From assembly GCA_019414025.1 (NCBI GenBank), contig DXMU01000046.1, positions 66,401 through 130,400 of the forward strand: a DNA stretch of 64,000 bases, read 5' to 3'. The notes under the pieces are model-generated. The model ran no database searches. It saw only the letters and a program-made list of their open reading frames with translations, and was not told the DNA's origin. Within the stretch, counting starts at the first letter, position 1; each line of letters starts with the position of its first letter. This document shows, one piece after another, positions 16,932-25,712 of this stretch. The position numbers were made by a program, and so were the translations under genes. This stretch comes from Collinsella sp. GTDB taxonomy: Bacteria > Actinomycetota > Coriobacteriia > Coriobacteriales > Coriobacteriaceae.

Positions 16932-19007
16932 ATGAGATTCTCGATTATTAGCGAGATCCCCGGCAGGACCCGTCTTCAATTGGCGGGTCCTGTGCCAGAG
17001 AGCGATCTCGATGCACTTCTTAAGCTTGGCGGCGACATCGACGGCGTGCACAAGGTGCGCGTATATGGTCGTCTTGGCCAGATGGCGCTCGAATACGACG
17101 AGCCGTGTCGCGATGCCGTGCTGGCCGCCGTCGGTGCGCTCGACGCTCAGGCCATTGCCGACGCAAAGACGGGTTACGTGATGCAGCTTGAGCCGCGCAA
17201 GCACAAGCTCGTTATGGATCTTGCCACGCTTGTCGGCGCCCACTATGTGCGCCGATGGTTTTTGCCCACGCCCCTGCGTGCGGTGTTTGTCGTGGCCGGT
17301 TACATGGCATTTTTGCGCGCTGCCCTTCATGAGCTGGCGCAGCCGCGCCTGACCGTTCCCGTGCTCGACGCTTCGGCCATCGGCATTTCGTTCGTCAAGC
17401 GTGATGTCGACACCGCGGGCCAGACAATGTTCCTGCTCAACGTGGGCGAGCTGCTCGAGGACTACACCCGTGCCATGAGCGAAAACGAGCTCATCAACTC
17501 GCTGCTCGATGTACCCGACAAGGCGCAAAAGGTCGTCGGCGATACCGAGGTAAGCGTTGCCGCCACCGAGCTTGAGCCCGGCGACTTGGTGGCCGTGCGC
17601 ACTGGCATGTCCATTTGCATCGACGGTGTCGTCGAGCAGGGGAGCGCTATGGTCAACCAGGCGACCCTGACCGGCGAGCCGCTGGCCGTTGAGCGCAGCG
17701 TGGGCGACGACGTGTTCGCCGGTACCGTCGTGGAAGACGGCAGCATCTTGGTGCGCGTGCGCGCCAACACGGCGCAGACCAAACTGCGCTCGATCGTCTC
17801 GCTCGTGCAGACGGCCGACTCGCTCAAGTCCGAGGGCCAGTCGCATATGGAGGACCTCGCCAACAAGATCGTCCCGTGGAACTTCCTGCTCGCGGGCCTG
17901 GTTGCGCTCACCACGCGCAGCCTTATCAAGACCTCGGCGGCGCTGATGGTCGACTACTCGTGCGCACTCAAGCTCACGGGTTCCGTCGCCGTCATGACCG
18001 CCATGAGCGATGCCGCCAAGATGGGCGTCATGGTCAAGGGCGCGAAGTACTTTGAGTCGTTTGCCAAGGCTGACACCATCGTGTTTGATAAGACCGGCAC
18101 GCTTACCGAGGCGCAGCCGCGCCTGGCTTGCGTGCTGACGACAGATGGCTGGAGCAAGGACGAGGTCCTGCGCCTTTCCGCTTGCTTGGAGGAGCATTTC
18201 CCGCATCCGGTGGCGCGTGCCGTGGTCAACGCCGCCCTCGAGCGCGGGCTCGAGCACCGCGAGCGCCATGCCGCGGTCGAGTACATCGTGGCGCACGGCA
18301 TCGCTTCGTCCATCGAGGGGCGTCGCGCCATTATCGGTTCGGCGCACTTTGTATTTGAGGACGAGGGTGCGCAGCTCGAGTCCGACATCAAGGAGCAAAT
18401 CGAGCTCCAGATGCAAGGCCTGTCGCCGCTGTATCTGGCGGTCGACGGCAAGGTCGTCGGCGTGCTCGGCATCGAGGATCCGCTCAAGCCCGGCGTCCGT
18501 GAGGCCATCGCCGACCTACATGCGCTGGGCGTCAAGCATGTCGTTATGCTCACGGGCGATTCGGAGCGCACGGCCGAGCGCATTGCGCGCGAGGCGGGTG
18601 TCGACGAGTTTAAGGCCGAGCTGCTGCCCGAGGACAAGTACGCCTATGTGGAGCGCATTAAGGGTGAGGGGCGCCACGTTGCCATGGTGGGCGACGGCGT
18701 CAACGATTCGCCGGCACTCGGTTTGGCCGACGTGGGGCTGGCAATGGGTGGCGGAAGCGACATCGCCAAGGAGGTCGCCGATATCATCCTGACCGACACG
18801 GATCTGGCCGCGATCGTGCGTTTGCGCCGCATGAGCCAGGGCCTCATTGATCGTCTGACGAGCTCCTACTCTAAGGTGATGCTTACCAACTCAGCGCTCC
18901 TGGCGCTGGGCATTACCGGCGCGATTACCCCGCAGACGTCGTCACTGCTGCACAACGGCTCGACGATTGCCTACAGTCTGAGCAACGCGAAGGCTTACCT
19001 GCGTTAG
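16932..19007 (+). CDS. Heavy-metal translocating P-type (P1B) ATPase
   Basis: 691 residues. It starts with a degenerate HMA-like domain (SEIPGRTRLQL, no CxxC). Membrane helices, the actuator TGEP (ATLTGEPLAVE), phosphorylation site DKTGTLT (Asp near 386) and hinge GDGVNDSPAL follow. In the ion-binding helix the usual CPC is replaced by YSC (VDYSCALKLTG), so the canonical prolines are absent. This variant, with a DUF6110 neighbour and a DtxR-like box upstream, points to manganese, iron or zinc rather than copper, but the metal is not proven. A terminator follows 24 nt after the stop. Confidence 0.85.
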   Translation: MRFSIISEIPGRTRLQLAGPVPESDLDALLKLGGDIDGVHKVRVYGRLGQMALEYDEPCRDAVLAAVGALDAQAIADAKTGYVMQLEPRKHKLVMDLATLVGAHYVRRWFLPTPLRAVFVVAGYMAFLRAALHELAQPRLTVPVLDASAIGISFVKRDVDTAGQTMFLLNVGELLEDYTRAMSENELINSLLDVPDKAQKVVGDTEVSVAATELEPGDLVAVRTGMSICIDGVVEQGSAMVNQATLTGEPLAVERSVGDDVFAGTVVEDGSILVRVRANTAQTKLRSIVSLVQTADSLKSEGQSHMEDLANKIVPWNFLLAGLVALTTRSLIKTSAALMVDYSCALKLTGSVAVMTAMSDAAKMGVMVKGAKYFESFAKADTIVFDKTGTLTEAQPRLACVLTTDGWSKDEVLRLSACLEEHFPHPVARAVVNAALERGLEHRERHAAVEYIVAHGIASSIEGRRAIIGSAHFVFEDEGAQLESDIKEQIELQMQGLSPLYLAVDGKVVGVLGIEDPLKPGVREAIADLHALGVKHVVMLTGDSERTAERIAREAGVDEFKAELLPEDKYAYVERIKGEGRHVAMVGDGVNDSPALGLADVGLAMGGGSDIAKEVADIILTDTDLAAIVRLRRMSQGLIDRLTSSYSKVMLTNSALLALGITGAITPQTSSLLHNGSTIAYSLSNAKAYLR

Positions 19008-19031
19008 CAGACGTGTTCGCCCACGTTATCT

Positions 19032-19077
19032 GGCCTGCGCCCAGACGGCATCGGTGTCGTCCGAGCGCAGGCCTTTT
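19032..19077 (+). terminator. Terminator of the metal ATPase operon
   Basis: GGCCTGCGC (19032-19040) pairs with GCGCAGGCC (19065-19073) around a partly structured 24-nt loop, then TTTT. Confidence 0.7.
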
Positions 19078-19091
19078 GCATTTGACCATGT

Positions 19092-19130
19092 GCTAGCTTA
19101 TCTATATAGTGTTGCTAGCAGGGCTAGCAA
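19092..19130. promoter_or_regulatory. Toxin-antitoxin operator with three GCTAGC sites
   Basis: GCTAGC occurs at 19092-19097, 19114-19119 and 19123-19128; the last two form the perfect palindrome TTGCTAGC-AGG-GCTAGCAA (19112-19130). TATATAGT between the first and second could be the -10. The position directly before the antitoxin start suggests autoregulation. Confidence 0.55.
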
Positions 19131-19150
19131 TTGAAGGGAGCGGGATCGAC

Positions 19151-19504
19151 GTGGGTGCTGTTAGTGGCATGGCGCAGGTGAACGTTCGCGTGAATCGCCA
19201 GGTCAAGAACCGTGCCGAGGAGGCGCTGCGGCTTTCGGGCGGGTCACTGCCCGAGCTCATCAAAAAGGTGGTGGCCAAGGTCGCGCAGGGTGGCGGGCAG
19301 TGCGAGGAAGTGCTTGCGGCCGTCGACGACCGGCAGCAGACCGTCGCGCACGATACTCCGTTCGCCGCGTCGTGGGCGGCGGCGGATCAGCTTTACGCGG
19401 ACCTGGGCATCGCTACGTCGTCCGTATCCGACGATCGCGATTGGGACACAATCTATTCCGAAGCCATGGACGAGCGCTATCGCCAAAAGGGGATGATCCT
19501 GTGA
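19151..19504 (+). CDS. RelB/DinJ-like antitoxin
   Basis: 117 residues from GTG 19151 (GGGAG 10 nt upstream); ATG 19169 is a good alternative because MAQVNVRVNRQVKNRAEEAL is the family start. The N-terminal ~50 residues match ribbon-helix-helix antitoxins (VNVRVNRQ..., then LSGGSLPELIKKVV). The C-terminal half (WAAADQLYADLGI, DRDWDTIYSEAMDERY) is acidic and would embrace the toxin. Its stop overlaps the toxin start by 4 nt. Pairing a RelB-type antitoxin with a PIN toxin rather than RelE is less common. Confidence 0.75.
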   Translation: MGAVSGMAQVNVRVNRQVKNRAEEALRLSGGSLPELIKKVVAKVAQGGGQCEEVLAAVDDRQQTVAHDTPFAASWAAADQLYADLGIATSSVSDDRDWDTIYSEAMDERYRQKGMIL

Positions 19505-20016
19505 GCGGGGCTCCCCTCAAAATAATGGTGGATGCCAACGTATGGGTTGATTCGTTTTGCGTCGACCATGCCGAGTCGCTTGCCGCGCGTGCGTTTATTG
19601 GGCAGGCGACGGAGGCGGGGGCATTGCTGTTCTTTCCGGTGCATATCGCCAAGGACGTACTGTATGTTGTACAGCACAAACTGAAGCGCAGCGTTCTTGC
19701 CAGCGGGGGAGCGCTCGGCGAGGCTTCTGCCCGCGCGATTGGCGATGCGGTGCTGGCGTTTGTTCGGAACATGACCGAAAACGCCACGGCCGTGGGTGCA
19801 GATGCGTCGGACCTTTGGCTGGCCGACAAATACTTAGCGCTCCATCGCGATTACGAGGACAACTTGGTACTCGCCGCATGCAAACGCGCCCAGGTCGATT
19901 ACTTGGTGACCAACGATCGAAAACTGCTCGAACATGCCGATCTTGCAGCAAAGACACCTCGTCAAATGATGCCGATTCTTGCCTTGGCCGAATGCGGCGG
20001 CGCGGCAATCGGTTGA
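19501..20016 (+). CDS. PIN-domain ribonuclease toxin
   Basis: About 171 residues from GTG 19501 (GTGA overlap with the antitoxin stop); ATG 19528 would give MVDANVW as the start. PIN acidic residues are visible: Asp in MVDANVW, Asp/Glu in DYEDNLVLAA, and Asp in VTNDRKLL. PIN toxins cleave tRNA, rRNA or mRNA with Mg2+. Translational coupling to the antitoxin and a palindromic operator upstream support a type II toxin-antitoxin unit. Confidence 0.8.
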   Translation: MSGAPLKIMVDANVWVDSFCVDHAESLAARAFIGQATEAGALLFFPVHIAKDVLYVVQHKLKRSVLASGGALGEASARAIGDAVLAFVRNMTENATAVGADASDLWLADKYLALHRDYEDNLVLAACKRAQVDYLVTNDRKLLEHADLAAKTPRQMMPILALAECGGAAIG

Positions 20017-20074
20017 CGCGAACTGTTTGCGGGCCTCTTGGACGACGATGCGCCAAGGGGCCCGCGTCTGCTAT

Positions 20075-20509
20075 TTACAAAAGCTCAGCCTTGATGGCGG
20101 GACTTTCTGCGAGCTGCTCGGCTGCCTTTTCGTCGGAGCTGTCGAGTGCTGCCAGACTGCGGTAGACCCACTCGTTGACCTGGGTGTTCTTGACGCCTGC
20201 GGTCTGCATAAGGGCGCCTACCTCGCGGATTGCTGCGAACAGATCGGCCTTGGGACCCGCGAGCTCGACCTCGATACCGTGGTAGGCGGCCACGCCGCGG
20301 TTCTCACTCACGTGGTCGATAAAGCCCTCGACGGTCTCAAGCTGCTGGGCGAGAGCTGCATCATCGTCAACGTCCAGCGCGACGAGTGCGTTCGATACCG
20401 TGAGGGCGGGATGTCCGCAGGGGACAAAGCCCTCGATGACATCCATAGCTTCGGTAATGGTTGAGCCCAGGCCTGCGAGGGCATCGACGAGTTGCTGCTT
20501 GGTATCCAT
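20075..20509 (-). CDS. Conserved-looking hypothetical protein, 144 aa
   Basis: ATG with AAAGGA upstream on the minus strand. The protein is acidic and helical (MDTKQQLVDALAGLG..., AAIREVGALMQTAGVKNTQVNEWVYRSLAAL), with no signal peptide or membrane segment, so it should be cytosolic. I recognise no family. It stands alone, convergent with the PIN toxin gene, and is probably unrelated to the toxin-antitoxin unit. Confidence 0.65.
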   Translation of the reverse strand: MDTKQQLVDALAGLGSTITEAMDVIEGFVPCGHPALTVSNALVALDVDDDAALAQQLETVEGFIDHVSENRGVAAYHGIEVELAGPKADLFAAIREVGALMQTAGVKNTQVNEWVYRSLAALDSSDEKAAEQLAESPAIKAELL

Positions 20510-20644
20510 AACGGTCCTTTCGACGGGTCAATTTTGCTTGGCGAAAATATACGTGACGCGATCGGTAACAAAAGTGCGAAGTGCGGCGCACATTGGGGTC
20601 TTCACAGCTCGTGCATAGAACAGCTGTCCGCTTTCAGAACGTGG

Positions 20645-20650
20645 TAAGAT
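20645..20650 (+). promoter_or_regulatory. Possible -10 element for tmRNA
   Basis: TAAGAT lies about 99 nt before the mature tmRNA 5' end. If used, it would give a precursor leader containing the GCGGGGCTCGCCCCGT hairpin. No convincing -35 is visible. Confidence 0.3.
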
Positions 20651-20748
20651 AACACTCCACAAGCGGGGCTCGCCCCGTATGTTCCTTGAAAAGTCGACGG
20701 TTATCGGGTGTTTGCAGGCCCGATACCATCCAGACTTTCCCGACATTC

Positions 20749-21112
20749 GGGGGCGACTGGTTTCGACACGATAGCTCTGAGAGAGGAAGCAAGCCGAGGT
20801 CTCCTCGCCTCGTTAAACAGGGGTACCGTCAAATTGAATTGACAACAACTCTTCTTTTGAGCCTATGGCTCTCGCTGCTTAATTTATAGCGGCGCGTCAA
20901 CCCGGTGATTTCCCCGACACCGGCGCGACGTCATCTTAGGGGAATGCTCCTGCGCACGTAATCGGTATGGCGCGGGCTAAGACCGAACCGGTTAGGACGT
21001 CGCGAGCGTGTCGCTGCGCGCAAGGCGTCCGAGACTAAACCAGCGACTGAGCTTGGAGATGCCAATCAGGGGGCTTTCGTGGACCGGAGTTCGATTCTCC
21101 GCGCCTCCACCA
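20749..21112 (+). ncRNA. ssrA: tmRNA (transfer-messenger RNA)
   Basis: The 5' end GGGGGCG (20749-20755) pairs with CGCCTCC before the discriminator A and the encoded CCA (21110-21112). GACTGGTTTCGACACG is the hallmark tmRNA 5' sequence, and the 3' T-arm is GGAGTTCGATTCTCC. The tag frame at 20841-20882 reads DNNSSFEPMALAA then TAA. It rescues stalled ribosomes and marks the product for proteolysis. Length is about 364 nt. A terminator follows within 12 nt. Confidence 0.96.
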
Positions 21113-21123
21113 TAAGTAACAGG

Positions 21124-21155
21124 CAGGTAGATATTCGTATCTACCTGTCTTTTTA
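21124..21155 (+). terminator. tmRNA terminator
   Basis: CAGGTAGATA (21124-21133), loop TTCG, TATCTACCTG (21138-21147), then TCTTTTT. A perfect 10-bp stem with a stable UUCG tetraloop. Confidence 0.9.
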
Positions 21156-21170
21156 TTTCTAGTCCGTACC

Positions 21171-21397
21171 GCGGAGAATCGAACTCTGTGCAGGGCGCGG
21201 GCGTTAAGCAAACGCGAAGCGTTTGTAGCCCGCGGGCGAGGGCGGCGGCAGCCGGCCGAAGCCGGTGCGTATTTGCGAAGCAAATACGCGGATTCTCCGC
21301 GCAAAGCCTCGACTGGATATAGATTCGATGCCGACCGGATGACAGCCTGCCGTGTCCCGCGCGGACGGATCCCCTCCACCCGCGGAGAATCGAACTC
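21171..21397. repeat. Two antisense copies of the tmRNA T-arm downstream of its terminator
   Basis: GCGGAGAATCGAACTC occurs at 21171-21186 and 21382-21397. It is the exact reverse complement of tmRNA bases 21087-21102. Both copies continue with TGTGCAGGGCGCG. Between them lie an AAACGCGAAGCGTTT palindrome and, at 21291-21302, a direct-orientation piece GATTCTCCGCGC. No ORF with coding character fills this stretch. Confidence 0.75.
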
Positions 21398-21447
21398 TGT
21401 GCAGGGCGCGAGCGTAAAGAAAAACGCCTCAGTGACTCAGACCGAGA

Positions 21448-21645
21448 CACGCTTTCCCAATGGCAGCTCAAGCGGAAACTGCATCCCGGAATCGACGCTC
21501 GGAATGGGATTCATTTTCCGGAAGACGCCTCAAGCGGAAAGTTCATCCCGGAATCCGCGCTCAGAACGGGTCGCGCTTTCCCAACGGCGGTCCAAACGGA
21601 AAGCGCATCCCAGAATCCGCGCTCAGACCGGGACGCACTTTCCGC
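21448..21645. repeat. Tandem array of about three 62-bp imperfect units
   Basis: The landmark (A/C)AGCGGAAA...CATCCCGGAATC.GCGCTC recurs with a 62-bp period (AGCGGAAA at 21471, AGCGGAAA at 21533, AACGGAAA at 21595). A fourth partial unit begins near 21635 (CGCACTTTCCGC). There are no spacers. It lies directly before the patatin-like gene. Confidence 0.7.
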
Positions 21646-21730
21646 TTCACCTGCCGCCTCGAAAAACCTGCGCGCCCTCCATCCCAAAACTGGGTAGAAG
21701 AAGGCCAAAACGCAATCGCAGGAGGTCAAT

Positions 21731-22636
21731 ATGACTGCAGAAGATAAGGCAAAGAACGCCGGCAAGGTCGCGCTCGTCTTGGAGGGTGGCAGTTTTCGTG
21801 GGCAGTTTACCGCCGGCGTGCTTGACGTTCTCATGGAGGCCGGTGTCGAAATTCCGGCGGTGTACGGCGTCTCGGCCGGTGCGCTCAATGGCGTCAACTA
21901 CAAGTCGCACCAGATCGGTCGCACCAACCGAGTCAATTTGACCTTCTGCAACGACAGCCGCTACATGGGCGCCGCGTCGTTTGCGTCCACGGGTTCCATC
22001 GTGGGTTACGACTTTATCTTCAACGACGTCCAGGACCGCCTGGATCCTTTTGATAACGAGACGTTCGACGCCAGCCCTATCGAGATGTACGCCGTCGCGA
22101 CGGACATGCTGTTTGGAACCGCTGCCTACCTGCCGGTCAAAAGCGCCGTGCTCGACCTCGACGCCGTGCGCGCCTCGACGTCGCTGCCGCTGGTGACGCC
22201 GCCGGTCGAGATCGACGGGCACAAATACGTCGACGGCGGCGTAGCCGATTCGGTCCCCATCGAGCACGTGCTGGAGGAGGCGGGCTTCGATCGCGCGGTT
22301 GTCATTGTCACGCAGGACCGCTCGTACGAGAAAAAGCCCTACGAGTTTATGCCTGCCGCGCGCGCCCGCTATGTCGACTACCCCTATCTGCTCGAGGCTA
22401 TCGAGACGCGCCACGACCGCTATAACCTCCAGCGCATGCACCTGTGGAAGTATGAGCGCGAGGGCCGCGCGCTGGTCATTGCTCCGCAAAAGCCGGTCGA
22501 GGTCGGGCATGTCGAGCACGATCCGGCAAAGCTTTTGGACCTGTATATCCAGGGCCGTCAGGAGGCAAAGCGCTTGCTGGGAGATATCGAGGCGTTTGTC
22601 GAGCGTCAACGCTGCGACATCACGGCTCGTGGATGA
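21731..22636 (+). CDS. Patatin-like phospholipase
   Basis: 301 residues; ATG with AGGAGG 6 nt upstream. The oxyanion loop is LEGGSFRGQFTAGVLD, the nucleophile elbow GVSAGALNG, and the catalytic Asp lies in YVDGGVADSVPIEH, so the Ser-Asp dyad is intact. There is no signal peptide, so it should act in the cytosol on phospholipids or lysophospholipids. It belongs to the bacterial YjjU/RssA-like group by length and layout (inference). Monocistronic. Confidence 0.88.
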   Translation: MTAEDKAKNAGKVALVLEGGSFRGQFTAGVLDVLMEAGVEIPAVYGVSAGALNGVNYKSHQIGRTNRVNLTFCNDSRYMGAASFASTGSIVGYDFIFNDVQDRLDPFDNETFDASPIEMYAVATDMLFGTAAYLPVKSAVLDLDAVRASTSLPLVTPPVEIDGHKYVDGGVADSVPIEHVLEEAGFDRAVVIVTQDRSYEKKPYEFMPAARARYVDYPYLLEAIETRHDRYNLQRMHLWKYEREGRALVIAPQKPVEVGHVEHDPAKLLDLYIQGRQEAKRLLGDIEAFVERQRCDITARG

Positions 22637-22672
22637 CATGTGCAGAAACTCTGGTCGGAGCCAAAATACCTG

Positions 22673-22700
22673 TTGACTCGTACGGCGAGCGGGGTAATAT
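22673..22700 (+). promoter_or_regulatory. Promoter of rplM-rpsI
   Basis: TTGACT (22673-22678) and TAATAT (22695-22700) with 16-nt spacing, both close to consensus, 67 nt before the rplM start. Confidence 0.7.
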
Positions 22701-22766
22701 GGACGGGTTACTTGCAGAGCCCCGTGAATCTCTGTAACAACACGTACTGTACATGGAGGAGTCTAA

Positions 22767-23210
22767 GTGATTTCGAAATCGACTCACTACGCCAAGCAGG
22801 GCGAGGTCCAGCGCAACTGGGTTCTCGTCGACGCCGATGGTGCTGTCCTGGGCCGTCTTGCCACCCAGATCGCAATGATCCTGCGCGGTAAGAACAAGCC
22901 CCAGTTCACGCCCAACAGCGACTGCGGCGACTTCGTTGTCGTCATCAACGCCGATAAGGTCCAGCTTACCGGTAACAAGGCCGACACGAAGACCTATTAT
23001 CGCCACAGCGGCTACAACGGCGGCCTCAAGGCTGAGAGCTTCCGCCAGGCTATGGAGAAGCACCCGGAGAAGGTTATCGAGCGCGCCGTTCGCGGTATGC
23101 TGCCCAAGACCACCCTCGGCCGTGCCCAGATGACCAAGCTTAAGGTCTACGCTGGTGCCGAGCATCCGCACGCTGCCCAGAACCCCACGAAGATTGAGCT
23201 GGAGGCTTAA
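22767..23210 (+). CDS. rplM: 50S ribosomal protein L13
   Basis: 147 residues from GTG 22767 with GGAGGAG at the proper distance. Typical L13 sequence: NWVLVDADGAVLGRLATQIAMILRGK, VVVINADKVQLTGNK, and GMLPKTTLGR near the C terminus. An early assembly protein of the large subunit. rpsI follows after 2 nt, the usual L13-S9 operon. Confidence 0.97.
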   Translation: MISKSTHYAKQGEVQRNWVLVDADGAVLGRLATQIAMILRGKNKPQFTPNSDCGDFVVVINADKVQLTGNKADTKTYYRHSGYNGGLKAESFRQAMEKHPEKVIERAVRGMLPKTTLGRAQMTKLKVYAGAEHPHAAQNPTKIELEA

Positions 23211-23212
23211 AG

Positions 23213-23608
<396 letters not shown>

Positions 23609-23638
23609 GGTTTTATCTCCTTTCGAGATACAATGTAC

Positions 23639-23676
23639 AAGCGGGGCCTGCCGATTCCTCGGCGGGTCCCGCTTTT
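23639..23676 (+). terminator. rplM-rpsI terminator
   Basis: AAGCGGGGCCTGCCGA and TCGGCGGGTCCCGCTT form a long stem (23639-23654 with 23659-23674) with a 4-nt loop, followed by a T-rich stretch. Confidence 0.85.
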
Positions 23677-23731
23677 CTTTTTCGACTAGGGTGGGCGGTT
23701 GCATATCGCCTGCTAGGGAAGGAGCGATCCT

Positions 23732-25069
23732 ATGCCCCAGAACATCTTCGGTACCGACGGCGTCCGTGGCGTCGCCAATGCCGACCTCTCGTGTGACCTC
23801 GCGTTTCGCCTGGGCCGCGCGGCGACCAAGTTCCTTGGTCCGGATATCTGTGTCGGCCGCGACACGCGTCTTTCGGGCACCATGCTCGAGAGCGCTCTGA
23901 CCGCCGGCATCATGGCCGAGGGCGGCCGTCCGCACTGCTGCGGCGTCATCCCCACGCCTGCCGTGGCGCTGCTCACCGTCCAGAATGAGCTCGACGGCGG
24001 CATCGTCATCTCTGCTTCGCATAATCCGCCGGAGTTCAACGGCATCAAGTTCTTTAGCCGCAAGGGCATGAAGCTTCCCGATGCGGTCGAGGAAGAGATC
24101 AGCGCCTGGGTCATGTCCGAGGAAGCCATGGCTGCCGACACGCTGCCGACCGGTGCCGGCGTGGGCCACATCATCAAGATGAAGGACGCTCGCAAGGCAT
24201 ACGTCGACCACGCCATCGATACGCTTGATGGCCTGAGGCTCGATGGCCTGGTCGTTGCCGTCGACTGCGGTCACGGTGCTTCCTGCCAGACTACGCCCGC
24301 CGCGCTGCAGCGCCTGGGTGCCACGGTCCATGCCATCAACACCGATTACTGCGGCACCGACATCAATGTCGAGTGCGGCTCCACTCACCTCGAGCCCCTG
24401 CGCGAGCTCGTGCTGCGCACCCATGCTGACATCGGCCTGGCCCACGACGGCGACGCCGATCGCGTGCTCTTTGTGGACAGCGAGGGCAATGAGATCGACG
24501 GTGACTACATCCTGGCTATCTGCGGTTCTGACCTCGCCGCCCGCGGCAAGCTCGCCAGCTCCGAGATCGTCTCGACCGTCATGTGCAACCTGGGCTTCTC
24601 CATCGCTATGAAGGAGCAGGGCTTCGAGATGGTTCAGACCGCTGTGGGCGACCGTTATGTTCTTGAGCGTATGCTCGCGGACGGTGCCGTCATCGGCGGC
24701 GAACAGTCCGGCCACATCATCTTCCTGGAGCACAACACCACCGGTGACGGCCTGGTGACGGCTCTGCAGCTGCTGGCCGTGCTCAAGCGCACCGGTCGTA
24801 CCCTCACCGATCTTGCCGGCATCATGAAGAAGTATCCGCAGGTACTCGTCAACGTGCATTCCGACAACAAGGCTGGTCTGGATGATTGCCAGCCCATCTG
24901 GGATGCCGTCGCTGCTGCCGAGAAGGAGCTTGACGGCCGCGGCCGCATTCTGGTGCGTCCGAGCGGTACCGAGCCGCTGGTCCGCGTTATGGCCGAGGCC
25001 GAGACGCACGAGCTGACCCAGCGCGTTGTCGACGACATCGTCGAGGTTGTCAAGCGCGAACTTCCCTAA
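23732..25069 (+). CDS. glmM: Phosphoglucosamine mutase
   Basis: 445 residues, GGAAGGAGCG upstream of ATG. FGTDGVRG at the start, the phosphoserine loop SASHNPPEFNGIKF, the metal loop DGDADRVLFVD, the sugar-binding GEQSGHII and the phosphate-binding RPSGTEPLVRVM are all present. It converts glucosamine-6-phosphate to glucosamine-1-phosphate for UDP-GlcNAc and peptidoglycan. It is followed by a PTS EIIA and nagB, so three amino-sugar-linked genes are clustered. Confidence 0.96.
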   Translation: MPQNIFGTDGVRGVANADLSCDLAFRLGRAATKFLGPDICVGRDTRLSGTMLESALTAGIMAEGGRPHCCGVIPTPAVALLTVQNELDGGIVISASHNPPEFNGIKFFSRKGMKLPDAVEEEISAWVMSEEAMAADTLPTGAGVGHIIKMKDARKAYVDHAIDTLDGLRLDGLVVAVDCGHGASCQTTPAALQRLGATVHAINTDYCGTDINVECGSTHLEPLRELVLRTHADIGLAHDGDADRVLFVDSEGNEIDGDYILAICGSDLAARGKLASSEIVSTVMCNLGFSIAMKEQGFEMVQTAVGDRYVLERMLADGAVIGGEQSGHIIFLEHNTTGDGLVTALQLLAVLKRTGRTLTDLAGIMKKYPQVLVNVHSDNKAGLDDCQPIWDAVAAAEKELDGRGRILVRPSGTEPLVRVMAEAETHELTQRVVDDIVEVVKRELP

Positions 25070-25140
25070 TGGTCAAAAACGAGTGCCAAGTGGTAAACTG
25101 TTAAGGTTATTTTGGTTGATCGGTATGTCCGAGGGGGAGC

Positions 25141-25638
25141 ATGTTCACTAAAGTCCTAAGGTCTTTTGGTATGCGTGGTCGAGTCCTTACGCTGGATGCT
25201 CCCATCTCGGGCGACGTCATTCCGCTTTCCGAGGTAAACGACCAGACATTTGCCACCGGCCTTTTGGGCCAGGGCGTGGCGATTCAGCCTACCGGCACGC
25301 GTGTGATTGCACCGGCTGATGCCAAGGTCGAGGCCATTTTTCCCACGGGACACGCTGTTGCGCTTAACACGGTCGATGGCTTGGACGTGCTCATCCACGT
25401 TGGTTTGGACACTGTTCAGCTTGAGGGCAAGCACTTTACCGTATATGCGCAAGTGGGTGACATCGTCCATAAGGGCGATGTACTCATTGAGTTCGATCGC
25501 GAGGCAATTGCTGCCGAGGGCTACGATGTGACGGTTCCCATCTTGGTATGCAACTCCGTTGAGTTCTCGAGCATCAAGGGCTCCGTTGGCGCGCATGTCG
25601 AAGAGATGGACCAGCTCATCGTTGCTCGCGAGCGCTAA
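25141..25638 (+). CDS. Free-standing PTS glucose-type EIIA (Crr-like)
   Basis: 165 residues after GAGGGGGAGC. A single PTS_EIIA_1 domain: APISGDVIPLSEV, the His in FPTGHAVAL and the phosphorylatable His in DVLIHVGLDTV, then VGDIVHKGDVL. No EIIB or EIIC is fused or adjacent, so it must serve a permease encoded elsewhere. Its position between glmM and nagB suggests GlcNAc or glucosamine uptake (inference). The gene symbol crr is avoided because orthology is unproven. Confidence 0.9.
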   Translation: MFTKVLRSFGMRGRVLTLDAPISGDVIPLSEVNDQTFATGLLGQGVAIQPTGTRVIAPADAKVEAIFPTGHAVALNTVDGLDVLIHVGLDTVQLEGKHFTVYAQVGDIVHKGDVLIEFDREAIAAEGYDVTVPILVCNSVEFSSIKGSVGAHVEEMDQLIVARER

Positions 25639-25678
25639 CAAGTGCACGTGGCCATTAGCCTACAATTCAAACACGTTT

Positions 25679-25712
25679 ACGGAGGGCGCCCTTGAAAGAG
25701 GACGCCCTCCGT
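25679..25712. repeat. Hairpin between EIIA and nagB
   Basis: ACGGAGGGCG (25679-25688) and CGCCCTCCGT (25703-25712) form a perfect 10-bp stem, 41 nt after the EIIA stop. No T-run follows, so its action as terminator or mRNA-end protector is uncertain. Confidence 0.5.

Noticed and set aside
21448..21645. CRISPR array
   Set aside because: The 62-bp units are contiguous, with no spacer of constant length and no cas genes near.
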